From Faecalicatena_A orotica (GTDB lineage Bacteria > Bacillota > Clostridia > Lachnospirales > Lachnospiraceae), in the NCBI RefSeq assembly GCF_040545875.1, contig NZ_JBEPMR010000016.1: a stretch of 64,000 nt of DNA, one strand, 5' to 3'. A program made the translations under genes and the position numbers. A model generated the notes under the pieces. The model saw only the letters and a list, made by a program, of their open reading frames with translations. It had not been told where the DNA came from and did not search any database. Positions 9,736-19,418 of this stretch are shown piece after piece. The first letter of the stretch is position 1. The number at the start of each line of letters is the position of its first letter.

Positions 9736-12700
9736 TTACGATCTCCTCCTTTTTCTTACCTTTTTGTACAGAAGCTTTGAAAAACAAGAAAGCGAACACG
9801 AATGTCAGTACACCGAAAGCAATCTGCACTCCCAGCAGTGTTCCCTGCCACCAGGTCATAACCTTTACATAACGGGTAGAACTTGTAATCGAATTCATCG
9901 TATTACTTTTCACGGTATTGTAGACAAAATATTTTATGTTATCTTTCATTCTCTGCTGGAAAACTGCATCCCCTGCGATCAGTTCCAGATTCTCTTTGGA
10001 AGTCATGGAGCCAATCTCCGAGGTTTCATATGCGGAAGTTGTCAGGCACCCGCCGCCTCCTCCAAATATATTGTCTCTCCAGTTCATGTAATCCGCACCA
10101 TTGACCATATCGGTTACGGTATAGCCTTCATATCCCCATTCCTCACGTGCAATCTGCATCTGCAGCCCTGCATGGGCCCCGGAGAAAACAGAGCCTACGC
10201 GGTTGAAACCAGTCATTACGCCCTGTGCATAATTGTTGGACATGACACCCTGGAAACACCGCAGCTCGTTTTCCCTTGCAGCCTGTTCTGTAAAGAATGT
10301 CGACGTACCGGAACGATTCAGTTCCTGATGGTTAAATGCATAATGCTTTGGCATCATCATTATTCCCTTACTTTGTCCGCCCCTGCACACCGCCTGCCCT
10401 AACAGGTTTGTCAACATTGCATCCTCTGAATAGTACTCATGGTTTCTGGAGCAGTAAGGAGACCGGTGCAGATTCAGTCCTGGTCCTGCAATAGAGTTTA
10501 CATTCGCCCAGAGACCGTCTTCCCCGAACAATTCTCCTTCTCTTTCTGCAAGTTCCTTGTTAAATGCTGCCGCAACAACAGGTTCTGTAGGCATAGAACT
10601 CATGGAATACTGTGCGTAAGGATTGTCCTCTGGCACATAAGTCGGCTCATCTTTATTCGCATCTGTCCATCTGGTCTTATAACCTGCGATCTGGTCATAG
10701 CTGAAACCGATTGGGCCATCGTACCAAATTGCTTCTGTCAGGCCAATGGAATCTAATTTTTCAAAATTCTTGTCTCCGGCTTTTTCGAGGAAATTTGCTG
10801 CTTCCTCCATAGTCAGCTGATCCAGCAGTTCGTCCCACTTAGGATCTGACAGCGGCAGTACCCCCTGATAGTTTCCGTCACCATCTGTGATAATAAAATC
10901 TACGGCACGCAGTCCGTTATCTGCACCCCATGTCACATCACCCGCACTGCCATTTCCGGTAAGTTCATATGTAGAATTCGTCAGACCCTTCATCATTTCC
11001 TCGGTCGGAGTCAGTCCTTCTACACTTTTCCAGCCTTTTGACCAGTCTGTTCTGGTTGTATATTCTGCCGCATCCGGAATCTGTTTATTAATATCCGCAT
11101 CCTGAAGTGTGTTCTCCACATTCACGGAATATGTCTCCTGATCTTCCTGCAGCGATACCTTTACAACATTTTCTTTTTTTATTGTCTCATCCGTAGTTAT
11201 CCGGGTCAAATTATCCGTTGTTCCGGTTTTATCCGCCAGAATATTGTTCAATGCCTCATGGGCGCCATTCCCGACGGTAAAATAATATTCTCCTTCGTCC
11301 AGAACCCATGCACCCTGTGTGCCATTTGCTTTCACGGCATCTTCGTCATAACTTGCCAGATACTGCGGGTCAAAAGTGATCTCCAGCGTCTCGGATTCAC
11401 CCGGTTCCAGCACCTTCGTTTTTCCAAAATCCAAAAGCTGTACGGCTGCCTTTTCTATGCCATTTTCCGTATACGGAGTCTGGACATAAAGCTGTGCCAC
11501 GTCCTTGCCAGCCACGTCGCCGACATTGGTCACTGTAACTTTTGCCATACATTCTCCGCCTATGGATACATCAACCGACTCCAGCTTCTGCTCAAATTTT
11601 GTATAAGAAAGTCCGTAACCGAAGGGATAGGTGACTTCATCCTCATAACTCCATGCGTTTCCGGTAGAAGCGCCTTCCGGTGAATCCGCATTTCCTTGTC
11701 CGAGAACTGTATCTTCATAACGTGTCTCATAATATTTATATCCAACATAAATCCCTTCTGTTTCTACTACATACCAGTCTGCCTTATTCGTCTCGGTAAG
11801 CTCTGCGTCTGCTCCCGCTGTAGAATTGTTACTATATAAATACAGGCCGAAATTGTTCATAGACGGGGAAGAAGTAGCATTGGATGCATAGGTATCAGAA
11901 ATATGGCCCGATGGATTCACATCCCCGGAAAGCACATCGCATACCCCCAGAAATCCATTCATTCCCGGCAGTCCTGTCCAAAGGATGGAGTCAATGTCCT
12001 GATCCTGTTTCAGTTCTTCAATTTCCATAGGCATATCTGAATTAATCAAGACAATGACTTTCCCATTGCTGTTTTCCTTTGCCAATGCAATCATTTCCCT
12101 CTCATAAGCAGAGATAGCCAGCGGGCGCTCAAAGCTGTCCCCATTGGGATCCTTCATATTGATGCTGTAGTCAGCCGCTTCGGAACTGTCACGGGATAAA
12201 ACAACGACCGCCGTCGTGTCTTTGGCAGATGCCAGCACATCATCCGTGTACAGACTGCCCGGTGCCTCTCCTACTAAGTAGCTGTCTGCCTCTTTATAAG
12301 ATGCTGCAAAGGCAGGTGATAGACTGTGTCCCGGAACTTCATTTCCGAAGAAGGATGCCTTGCGGTAATAAGGCGCACATACATCACTTGCGTAAAATGC
12401 TTTCATACTCTCATTTACCTGAAAGCCCCTCTCCTCCATAGCCTCCTCAATTCCATAGGCGGTCTGTCCATGCTCTGCATCTGCCACAACAGAGGACCCG
12501 ATCAACCCTGCCAGCCCGGGAAGGTGGCTGTTCAGCCCCCATAAAGTCACTTTCTCTGATCCTTTATCTAACGGAAGGGCCTGATTCTCATTTTTGAACA
12601 ACACAGATCCCTCCGAGGAAATCTCTGCGGCCAGTTCTTCTTTTGCCTTTACCAGTTCTTCCAGACTGTCAAATTCGGAATCGTAATAGATACCGTCGCC

Positions 12701-12862
12701 GCTGCTTTCAGACTGCTCCATCCGATACCCGGTCGTCCCCAGCCGCGAATTAATAAAATCTGCTCTGGTATTTGCAATAGAGCCCCCGCCCACAGCAACT
12801 GCCAATAACGAAGCAATAACGGTTGTCAGGCACCGCCAGCGTTTTTCTGCACTTTGTTTCAT
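9722..12862 (-). CDS. Membrane-anchored, domain-permuted GH3 beta-glycosidase
   Basis: The protein has 1046 residues from the ATG at 12862 (GGAGG ten bases upstream; the longer frame lacks a site). It has an N-terminal membrane segment. The normal C-terminal GH3 alpha/beta domain then comes first (SSEGSVLFKNENQALPL, near residue 80), followed by a fibronectin type III-like domain (VTVTNVGDVAGKDVAQLYVQ). The GH3 TIM barrel comes last (PTEPVVAAAFNKELAEREGELFGEDGLWAN), with the likely nucleophile aspartate in GYTVTDMVNGADY near residue 918. A C-terminal membrane helix and lysine-rich end complete it. This inverted order is known in some GH3 enzymes of rumen bacteria. Both ends are anchored, so the catalytic domains probably face outward. 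Substrate is probably a beta-glucoside, not provable here. Confidence 0.85.
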   Translation of the reverse strand: MKQSAEKRWRCLTTVIASLLAVAVGGGSIANTRADFINSRLGTTGYRMEQSESSGDGIYYDSEFDSLEELVKAKEELAAEISSEGSVLFKNENQALPLDKGSEKVTLWGLNSHLPGLAGLIGSSVVADAEHGQTAYGIEEAMEERGFQVNESMKAFYASDVCAPYYRKASFFGNEVPGHSLSPAFAASYKEADSYLVGEAPGSLYTDDVLASAKDTTAVVVLSRDSSEAADYSINMKDPNGDSFERPLAISAYEREMIALAKENSNGKVIVLINSDMPMEIEELKQDQDIDSILWTGLPGMNGFLGVCDVLSGDVNPSGHISDTYASNATSSPSMNNFGLYLYSNNSTAGADAELTETNKADWYVVETEGIYVGYKYYETRYEDTVLGQGNADSPEGASTGNAWSYEDEVTYPFGYGLSYTKFEQKLESVDVSIGGECMAKVTVTNVGDVAGKDVAQLYVQTPYTENGIEKAAVQLLDFGKTKVLEPGESETLEITFDPQYLASYDEDAVKANGTQGAWVLDEGEYYFTVGNGAHEALNNILADKTGTTDNLTRITTDETIKKENVVKVSLQEDQETYSVNVENTLQDADINKQIPDAAEYTTRTDWSKGWKSVEGLTPTEEMMKGLTNSTYELTGNGSAGDVTWGADNGLRAVDFIITDGDGNYQGVLPLSDPKWDELLDQLTMEEAANFLEKAGDKNFEKLDSIGLTEAIWYDGPIGFSYDQIAGYKTRWTDANKDEPTYVPEDNPYAQYSMSSMPTEPVVAAAFNKELAEREGELFGEDGLWANVNSIAGPGLNLHRSPYCSRNHEYYSEDAMLTNLLGQAVCRGGQSKGIMMMPKHYAFNHQELNRSGTSTFFTEQAARENELRCFQGVMSNNYAQGVMTGFNRVGSVFSGAHAGLQMQIAREEWGYEGYTVTDMVNGADYMNWRDNIFGGGGGCLTTSAYETSEIGSMTSKENLELIAGDAVFQQRMKDNIKYFVYNTVKSNTMNSITSSTRYVKVMTWWQGTLLGVQIAFGVLTFVFAFLFFKASVQKGKKKEEIVNEIS

Positions 12863-12948
12863 TTCCTTTTTCCTCCTTTTTGCTTTGGTTTTCCTACCTT
12901 GTGCCCATTGTAGCAGGAAAGCACAGCCGTGCACGTTTCAGGCAATTT

Positions 12949-12985
12949 TGACCAAAAATCCGGCAAAAATGACATTTACAATCCG
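12949..12985. promoter_or_regulatory. Candidate regulator repeats in the GH3/esterase divergent region
   Basis: TGAC words at 12949 and 12970 lie 21 bases apart, each followed by a copy of AATCCG (12957-12962 and 12980-12985). The flanks repeat GGCAA and AAAAAT. Imperfect repeats at this period are what LytTR regulators bind, and one is encoded next door. The esterase promoter about 65 bases further on has TACAAT but no good -35, which suits an activator. Weak evidence only. Confidence 0.3.
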
Positions 12986-13087
12986 ATTATGCCAAAAATG
13001 CGGTCACTTTTGCCAGCAACAGCATACCGCGGCGGTTTGTGATACAATGTCTATGTACTATTTCATTGAAAGGAAAAATAAGAAAGT

Positions 13088-14389
13088 ATGAAAGACAGAA
13101 ATATTATTTTACAGAAACTTACGACAATTGCCTTTGCCGTAATACTTCTGGCAGGGATTTATATTATAATAGAACAGCTGTTGCTGAAAGAAATGGTTTC
13201 CGCTCTGAATATTTGTTTCGTTGAATCTATACTATGTTTGACTGCCTATTGTGCATGGAAGAGTCATGTTTCCTATATATTTCTCCCAGCAGCCATCGGC
13301 AGTGTTATTTTATTGTTCTGCACCTGTTTTCTGGGAGTCACCCCTATAGATAAACGTTATCTGGTACAGGCTGCCGCCGCAATTACAGCCCTGATATCCG
13401 GCACCGCAGTCTGGCTGCCCAAACGCAGAGTTTTGTCCCTCCGGTCTGTACCAAAAGGCGCTGCCGCTGCCGTACTTCTTCTCACAGCATTTTCTCTCTG
13501 CTTTTGGGGCATCAATACATATCTGCACAAACAAAACATGACAGGTGCAGGAAAAAATATCTGGGCAGTACCTTCCGTATATGACCATACACCGGAAGAA
13601 CAGGCCGGAACTCTTGAGAAAATCGATTACCAGACCAAAGCCTATGCCACCGATCACAGAACGGTAACAAAAAGTGCATATGTATATCTGCCCTTCGGCT
13701 ATGATCCTGAGAAATCTTATAACATACTTTACCTGATGCACGGGACCGGTGATGACGAATCCTACTGGCTGGAGAAAAATGCCTATAACAAACTTATGGT
13801 GGACCGGATGACGGCGAATGGCATTATCGGGCCTATGATTATCGTAACACCAAGCTTCTATGTAGAAGACGACTGCGCCGGTGATTTGGACCAGCTCACT
13901 TATTCCTTTCAGGACGAATTGCGAAATGACCTGATGCCAGCAGTGGAAGGCACCTATTCCACCTATGCCGAAAGCTGTGATACGGATGGCTTTACCGCCA
14001 GCAGGGACCACCGGGCTTTTGCCGGATTATCCAGAGGAGCTGTAACAACACTCCATTCCGCCCTGTGCGGCAGTTTGGATTACTTTTCATGGTTTGGCGC
14101 ATTCAGCGGCAGCCGGACAGACGGAGCCTATTTGAAGGAAACCATACAAACGGACAGCCTGAAAGATTACCCTATCCATTGTTTCTATATAACCAGTGGC
14201 AGCTATGATTTTGCACTTTCAGGTCAAATCGCGGATTACCGCTCCATACTGGATACAGAACCACGGCTAAAAGAAGGCGTAAACACCACTTTTGACGTGT
14301 TTCCCATGCGCTACCACTCCACAGGGGCATGGCATCTGGCTTTATATAATTTCCTGCCGCAGATATTTCTTGACTCTTTAATTAATTAA
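13088..14389 (+). CDS. Membrane-anchored esterase D/feruloyl esterase-type hydrolase
   Basis: Of the 433 residues, the first 145 form four to five membrane segments. The rest is an esterase of the PF00756 type (esterase D, tributyrin and feruloyl esterases, xylanase Z esterase module): YVYLPFGYDPEKSYNILYLMHG with the oxyanion HG, the nucleophile S315 in GLSRGA, and a late histidine (MRYHSTGAWHLALYNFLPQ). It would act at the outer membrane face on ester groups of plant polymers or glycosides. The gene is divergent from the GH3, with a 225-base shared region, which supports joint use on plant material. Its stop codon overlaps that of the convergent activase gene in TTAATTAA, leaving no terminator between them. 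Confidence 0.75.
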   Translation: MKDRNIILQKLTTIAFAVILLAGIYIIIEQLLLKEMVSALNICFVESILCLTAYCAWKSHVSYIFLPAAIGSVILLFCTCFLGVTPIDKRYLVQAAAAITALISGTAVWLPKRRVLSLRSVPKGAAAAVLLLTAFSLCFWGINTYLHKQNMTGAGKNIWAVPSVYDHTPEEQAGTLEKIDYQTKAYATDHRTVTKSAYVYLPFGYDPEKSYNILYLMHGTGDDESYWLEKNAYNKLMVDRMTANGIIGPMIIVTPSFYVEDDCAGDLDQLTYSFQDELRNDLMPAVEGTYSTYAESCDTDGFTASRDHRAFAGLSRGAVTTLHSALCGSLDYFSWFGAFSGSRTDGAYLKETIQTDSLKDYPIHCFYITSGSYDFALSGQIADYRSILDTEPRLKEGVNTTFDVFPMRYHSTGAWHLALYNFLPQIFLDSLIN

Positions 14390-15345
14390 AATTTACACAT
14401 TTCCACTCCGCAGCTGCCTGCCACCATATTTAATTTCTCCATTTTTTCATCAGACAAAGCGGCTGTTTCTCCCATGTCATACTCCCTTCCCAATGCCTGA
14501 TACTTGCCTCGTCCCAGCTTATGGTAAGGGAGCAGTTCATATCCGGCCACGCTCCCTTTTGCACCTCCTATAAATGTCCCAATCCTTTGTATCTCATCTT
14601 CGGAATCGTTAAACCCCGGAATAACAGGTGTTCTGGCTACTAATTCAAAGGAATACTTATCTGCCAGTTCTGCCATTAAGCAAAAATTATCCAGAATCTG
14701 TCTGTTCCCAGAACCTGTCCATAACTTATGTTTCTCGTCATTCATAGATTTTAAATCGAAAAATACCATATTTACATAGGGTGCGATACTTATTATATCT
14801 TCTGCCTTCCCTGTCCCGCATGTCTCAATTGCTGTATTTATCCAATTAGCCTGAAGAGATTCAAGTAATGCAGCGAGAAAATCCGGCTGTGACAGAGGTT
14901 CCCCACCCGAAACAGTCACGCCGCCCCCGCTTTTCAGATAGAAAGCCATATCCCGTTTTGCCCGGGTGACTACTTCTCCTACTGTCATCCTTTCACCGCT
15001 TATTTTTCTGCATCCTGCATAACATTGAGCCACACATGGAAATGTAGTATCCCGGTCTGCACATTTTCCGCAGATTTCCCGGTCAGGCACAGGGGAATCT
15101 GCAAGCGCGCCATAAGGACAACTTTCTATGCACGCACCACATGCGATGCAGGTATCCGGGAAAAACATCAGTTCACGCCCGGACTTTTGTGTCTCAGGGT
15201 TACAGCACCACCTGCACCGCAGGGGACAGCCTTTTAAAAATACAGTCGTCCGCACTCCTAAACCGTCATTCAGGGCATAACGCTCAATATTTGCAATCAG
15301 GCCTGTTCTTTCTTCTATGCTCTTATTTATTCTGGTCTGAACCAT
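14386..15345 (-). CDS. Glycyl radical enzyme activase (radical SAM)
   Basis: The protein has 319 residues from the ATG at 15345. The radical-SAM motif CPLRCRWC gives the C-x3-C-x2-C cluster (about C40, C44, C47). A ferredoxin-like insert with eight cysteines follows (CIACGACIESC, then CGKC and CVAQC, residues 66-112), which should bind two further 4Fe-4S clusters, as in activases of the glycerol dehydratase and hydroxyphenylacetate decarboxylase class rather than simple PflA. GGVTVSGGEPL is the conserved GGE region. It is the last gene of the transporter and split glycyl radical enzyme operon, so its target should be the radical glycine in the 81-residue subunit. Confidence 0.92.
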   Translation of the reverse strand: MVQTRINKSIEERTGLIANIERYALNDGLGVRTTVFLKGCPLRCRWCCNPETQKSGRELMFFPDTCIACGACIESCPYGALADSPVPDREICGKCADRDTTFPCVAQCYAGCRKISGERMTVGEVVTRAKRDMAFYLKSGGGVTVSGGEPLSQPDFLAALLESLQANWINTAIETCGTGKAEDIISIAPYVNMVFFDLKSMNDEKHKLWTGSGNRQILDNFCLMAELADKYSFELVARTPVIPGFNDSEDEIQRIGTFIGGAKGSVAGYELLPYHKLGRGKYQALGREYDMGETAALSDEKMEKLNMVAGSCGVEMCKF

Positions 15346-15360
15346 CACTTCACCGCTTTC

Positions 15361-16311
15361 TTAATCATTACGGTTGGCAAGTACAGCCGCTACAATAATA
15401 ATCCCTTTAAATACCATCTGCGGATATGAGGCAATTCCCAACAGATTCATCACATTCATCAGGATCCCCATTAAAAATGCCCCGATTAAAGTCTTAACTG
15501 CACTCCCTGTACCGCCTGACAGGGCGGCTCCTCCGATTACAACGGATGCAATCGCATCTAACTCATAGCCATCCCCTACTGTGGCCGTCCCCATGCTTAA
15601 ACGTCCCGCAAGAATCATTCCTGCCATCCCGAAAAGGAATCCCCCGATTGCATAGACTGCCACAAGATATCCCTTTACATTAATTCCTGCAAGCCTCGCT
15701 GTCTCCTGGTTTCCGCCGATTGCATACAGTCCCCTGCCATACTTGGTCTTATTTAAAACGAAAAGTACGATAAGGAATACTACAATCATAATAAAAATCG
15801 GGGTCGGTATGAACAGGACAGACCCTTGGATAAACTCTGGCCAGAATGTCCCGTCAATTCTTCGGTTTTCCCCAACCTGATACATGTAAGCAAGCCCTTT
15901 TAAGATAGAAGTCATCGCAAGTGTCACAATGAAGGGGGCCACCTTTGCATAAGCTACAAGGACTCCAGTGATACAGCCAAACAGGACTCCCAAAGCTCCA
16001 ACAGCCACGATCGCTGCCGGTCCCATCCCATTCTGGATAAATCCCGCCGTCAGACATACGCAGATACATACATAAGAACCTACAGAAAGGTCAATTCCAC
16101 CGGTAATGATAATCATGAGCATACCCAGTGCACAGATTGCAGAAATGGAATTCGTTATAAGTACTGATGTGATATTTCCAACTGTTAAGAATACCGGTGT
16201 TGCAAAACAACTGAAAATAAATATGATGATAAATGCAATAATTACAAAATTATTTTTTATAAATTTTCCTGCTTTAAAATGATCCGTCTTTCCGCCGCCT
16301 ATTTTCTCCAT
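15361..16311 (-). CDS. Ribose-type sugar ABC transporter permease
   Basis: The protein has 316 residues from the ATG at 16311 (AGGAGG nine bases upstream; the longer frame is an extension into the ATPase gene end). It has eight to ten membrane segments and the RbsC-family hallmark patterns GGIDLSVGS and GGNQETARLAGINV, and AIGGAALSGGTGS-like spacing near the end. It forms the membrane channel for the ATPase and binding protein encoded upstream. The solute is probably a monosaccharide, cyclitol or polyol. There is a 15-base gap to the activase gene. Confidence 0.9.
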   Translation of the reverse strand: MEKIGGGKTDHFKAGKFIKNNFVIIAFIIIFIFSCFATPVFLTVGNITSVLITNSISAICALGMLMIIITGGIDLSVGSYVCICVCLTAGFIQNGMGPAAIVAVGALGVLFGCITGVLVAYAKVAPFIVTLAMTSILKGLAYMYQVGENRRIDGTFWPEFIQGSVLFIPTPIFIMIVVFLIVLFVLNKTKYGRGLYAIGGNQETARLAGINVKGYLVAVYAIGGFLFGMAGMILAGRLSMGTATVGDGYELDAIASVVIGGAALSGGTGSAVKTLIGAFLMGILMNVMNLLGIASYPQMVFKGIIIVAAVLANRND

Positions 16312-16324
16312 ACCCTGATTCCTC

Positions 16325-17845
16325 CTAACAATTTGCCGTATTCGTTGCATATTTCATAATATTTTCTTCTGTCAGCATTCCTTTATGAAGTTCCCCCGTC
16401 AGACTGCCCTCACTCATGATGTACACCCGGTCACTCATGCCGATGACTTCAGGCAGGTCAGAAGAAATCATAATAATTGCCACACCTGCTTCTGCCAGTT
16501 CTTTCATAATTGTGTATATCTCGTATTTTGCTCCCACATCAACGCCTCTGGTCGGCTCGTCCAAAATCAGGATTCTGGGGTTTGTTGCAAGCCATTTTGC
16601 CAGTACTGCTTTCTGCTGGTTACCGCCGCTCAAGCTTTTTACTGGATGATACATACCCACCGTCTTAATTTTCAGTTCATTTATAAACTTTTCCGTAAGT
16701 GTGGTCTCCATCCTCCTGTTGAGCATATGGCGGGCCCGTACTTTATCCAATGCTGCCAGGCTGCAGTTAAAACACAGTGACTGGTCAACGATTAATCCGT
16801 TCCCTTTTCTGTCCTCAGTGACAAACCCGATTCCTGCCCGGATTGCTTCCTTCGGGCTCTTAAAATGAACCTCCCGGCCATCCAGCAAGATCTTCCCTTT
16901 GCCGGTTATCCGGTATCCGCCTGTTACCGCCATCATTAGTTCTGTCCTGCCAGCCCCAAGAAGCCCTGAGATTCCTACGATTTCGCCCCGGCAAAATTTC
17001 ATGTTGACATGACTGACTATATTCTTTCCCTCATATTCAGGATGGCGTACGCAATAATCCTGGATTTCCAGTATGACCTCCCCAGCCTTAGTTTCCATAT
17101 CCGGATACATGTTCTTCAATTCCCGCCCTATCATATAAGAAACAAGGCTATCTGTAGTCAGCTCAGATGTCTTTTTTGTCACAATCATTTTTCCGTCTCT
17201 CATAACAGATACGGTATCTGTCAGTTTGAATATTTCTTCCAGCCTATGACTGATATAAATAATCGTAATGCCGTCTTCTTTTAAATCCTTTAGAATACGG
17301 AACAGGATTTCTGTCTCTCTGTCTGTAAGGGGAGCCGTCGGCTCATCCAAGATCAGGACCCGCCCGCCCATCATGATTGCCTTTGCAATCTCAACCAATT
17401 GCTGCTGCCCGACGCTTAAATACTTTACCTTCGATTTCACGTCAATTGAAAGTGACAGCCTTTCCAGTGCCTCTTCTGCCTTCCCATAGATTGTTTTCCA
17501 GTCAATCCCCGTGCGGTTTTTGGGCAGATGTCCCAGAAATACATTCTCCGCAACACTGATTTCCGGTATCAGCGCCAGTTCCTGATGTACCATGACAATG
17601 CCAGCTTTATTTGCATCATCGGGGCTGGTAAGCTTTACCTGTTTTCCTTTTACCCACACACTGCCCTCATATGTATGATGAGAAAAACTGCCGCTTAAAA
17701 CGTTCATCAATGTAGATTTACCCGCGCCATTTTCACCTATCAATGCATGGATTTCTCCTTCTTCCACTTTAAGGGACACATCATCTATCGCTTTCACTCC
17801 GGAAAATGCTTTTGTTATCTGCTTCATTTCAACTGCAAGCCCCAT
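16325..17845 (-). CDS. Ribose-type sugar ABC transporter ATP-binding protein (double NBD)
   Basis: The protein has 506 residues from the ATG at 17845, chosen because GGAGG lies six bases before it, while the upstream ATGs overlap the site. The first nucleotide-binding domain is intact: Walker A GENGAGKST, signature LSVGQQQ, Walker B LILDEPT. The second has GLLGAGRTE, the normal relaxed form in RbsA proteins, LSGGNQQK and LILDEPTRGVD. It energises the neighbouring permease. It is the natural comparison for the degenerate ATPase homologue at 24554-25951. Confidence 0.93.
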   Translation of the reverse strand: MGLAVEMKQITKAFSGVKAIDDVSLKVEEGEIHALIGENGAGKSTLMNVLSGSFSHHTYEGSVWVKGKQVKLTSPDDANKAGIVMVHQELALIPEISVAENVFLGHLPKNRTGIDWKTIYGKAEEALERLSLSIDVKSKVKYLSVGQQQLVEIAKAIMMGGRVLILDEPTAPLTDRETEILFRILKDLKEDGITIIYISHRLEEIFKLTDTVSVMRDGKMIVTKKTSELTTDSLVSYMIGRELKNMYPDMETKAGEVILEIQDYCVRHPEYEGKNIVSHVNMKFCRGEIVGISGLLGAGRTELMMAVTGGYRITGKGKILLDGREVHFKSPKEAIRAGIGFVTEDRKGNGLIVDQSLCFNCSLAALDKVRARHMLNRRMETTLTEKFINELKIKTVGMYHPVKSLSGGNQQKAVLAKWLATNPRILILDEPTRGVDVGAKYEIYTIMKELAEAGVAIIMISSDLPEVIGMSDRVYIMSEGSLTGELHKGMLTEENIMKYATNTANC

Positions 17846-17896
17846 ATCCATCCTCCTTTTCAACTATGCTCCGTTTGTTCCACTGCTCCATTTACG

Positions 17897-17922
17897 AAAA
17901 GACCGTTTTTAGGCGGTCTTTT
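17897..17922 (-). terminator. Attenuator hairpin between binding protein and ATPase genes
   Basis: AAAAGACCG and CGGTCTTTT form a nine-base stem with a T-run after it on the minus strand. A hairpin at this place in ABC operons often lowers expression of the ATPase and permease relative to the binding protein, and the downstream genes have no clear promoter of their own. Confidence 0.65.
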
Positions 17923-17942
17923 CCTTTACCCGTTCAATAGGG

Positions 17943-19052
17943 TTAATATGTGGAGTCCGCGTCGTACACATCATCTACATTACTCTTTGTGTAACATGTA
18001 TTCGGCACGTTGAAAGTGGCCGGAGTGGTAACGCCCGATGCCTGCTTTGCTGCAAGATATACCGCCCATTTCCCCATGATTCTCGGGTCATTTGATACTG
18101 TTGCAACAACACCTTTATCACCATCTTTAATCCATTTCAGGACTGATTTTCTGCCATCTATTGACGTGATCATGATTTTGCCTGTTTTTCCAGCCGACTC
18201 TATTGCAGGAACAACTCCCTGACATCCACCGTCACATGCACTGAAGATAATATCCAAATCAGGGTTTGCCTGCAGGACATCCGTTGTAACTGTCATTGCA
18301 GGTTCCGGCTGCCAGTTATAATACTGGTATGCAACGATGTCCAAGTTAGATTTGCCATACTTCTCAAGCATATAATCGTTGTAACCATTAATCTGTCCCC
18401 ATCTTCTTAAATCAGATTCTTTTTCCTGAGCGGCAGCGGATAAAACCAACGCTTTTACAGAATCTTTCCAGCCATATTTTTCATCAAAAGCTTTTGCAAG
18501 CTCAAAACCTCCCTGATATCCACTATTTTCTACATCTGCCGAAACAAACGTAAACGGGGCAGCCTCTTCGCTCATTGCACTATTTACGACTGTCAGAGGA
18601 ATACCGGCGTCATGTACCTTCTGGATTGCAGGGAGAAGACCTGAAGAATCCTTCGGGTTAACAATGATTGCATCCACTTTCATATTAACTGCCGTTTCAA
18701 TGTCCCCCATCTGCTTCGTAATATCGTCTTCTCCATCGTATACAGTCAGTTTTACTCCAAGATGGTCTGCCTCAATCTGTGCTACCTTGACAAGCTGCTC
18801 ATACCACTCGGAACCAGCGATATTTCTCTGGGAAAGTGCAATCTGCAGCCCTTCAAACTCATTTTCTTCCCCCACAGGTTCTTCCGGAAGGGTATTCAGC
18901 ATCTCATTCGACGGTGTAAAACTTTCCCCCGTTGATTTACTGGCTGCTGTATTTTTTGTGTCAGCATTCTTTTTCTCGCTGGCGCTCTGGCATGCAGCTA
19001 AAGTTCCCATCATACATACACACAGTAATACACTCAATATCTTCTTTTTCAT
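17943..19052 (-). CDS. Sugar ABC transporter substrate-binding lipoprotein
   Basis: The 369-residue protein has a signal peptide and lipobox LAAC (C21). It then has a periplasmic-binding-protein type 1 fold of the ribose/galactose class: LQIALSQRNIAGSEWYEQLVKVAQIEADHLGVKL, IVNPKDSSGLLPAIQKVHDAGIPLTVVNS, and VFSACDGGCQG-like late strands. ATG is preceded by GAGGAGG. It sits directly after the split glycyl radical enzyme genes, so it probably captures the substrate of that enzyme or its precursor. Several Trp, Asp and Arg residues could line a sugar pocket, but the ligand cannot be read from sequence. Confidence 0.9.
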   Translation of the reverse strand: MKKKILSVLLCVCMMGTLAACQSASEKKNADTKNTAASKSTGESFTPSNEMLNTLPEEPVGEENEFEGLQIALSQRNIAGSEWYEQLVKVAQIEADHLGVKLTVYDGEDDITKQMGDIETAVNMKVDAIIVNPKDSSGLLPAIQKVHDAGIPLTVVNSAMSEEAAPFTFVSADVENSGYQGGFELAKAFDEKYGWKDSVKALVLSAAAQEKESDLRRWGQINGYNDYMLEKYGKSNLDIVAYQYYNWQPEPAMTVTTDVLQANPDLDIIFSACDGGCQGVVPAIESAGKTGKIMITSIDGRKSVLKWIKDGDKGVVATVSNDPRIMGKWAVYLAAKQASGVTTPATFNVPNTCYTKSNVDDVYDADSTY

Positions 19053-19115
19053 ATTTTTTACCTCCTCGTTTTACAGAACTCTTTTTACCTTCGCATTTTT
19101 TCATGTACAAGATCC

Positions 19116-19361
19116 CTATAATTTCTCTTCTGTCCTCTCGATAATATCCTGCTGGACATCCTTTGATAACTGTGTAAAATAAGCGCTGTAACCGGCCACC
19201 CGCACCAGCAGGTTTGAATATTCCTCCGGATGCGCCTGAGCCGCCAGCAGGGTTTCGCGGCTTACGATATTAAATTGCATCTGTGCTCCGCCGGATGCAA
19301 AATATTCATCAATCAGGCTCACAAATCTTTTCAGGCCATCATTCCTCATAACCCGTTCCAT
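19116..19361 (-). CDS. Separate glycyl radical subunit (C-terminal domain of a split glycyl radical enzyme)
   Basis: This 81-residue protein is exactly the C-terminal glycyl radical domain of a PFL2/glycerol dehydratase-type enzyme: GLKRFVSLIDEYFASGGAQMQ, NIVSRETLLAAQAHPEEY, and the radical motif RVAGYSAYF with the radical-bearing glycine G57, ending DIIERTEEKL. It has its own start ATG with a strong AGGAGG six bases upstream. The 57-base gap to the large subunit gene contains a stop in frame with that subunit, so two polypeptides are made. The large subunit next door lacks this domain. It differs from YfiD/GrcA-type spare parts, which accompany a complete enzyme. It should dock into the large subunit and be activated by the radical-SAM activase. 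Confidence 0.9.
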   Translation of the reverse strand: MERVMRNDGLKRFVSLIDEYFASGGAQMQFNIVSRETLLAAQAHPEEYSNLLVRVAGYSAYFTQLSKDVQQDIIERTEEKL

Positions 19362-19418
19362 AACACACCTCCTAAATTTTTATAATGTACTCATTTGCTG
19401 TTTTATATCAGAACCCAC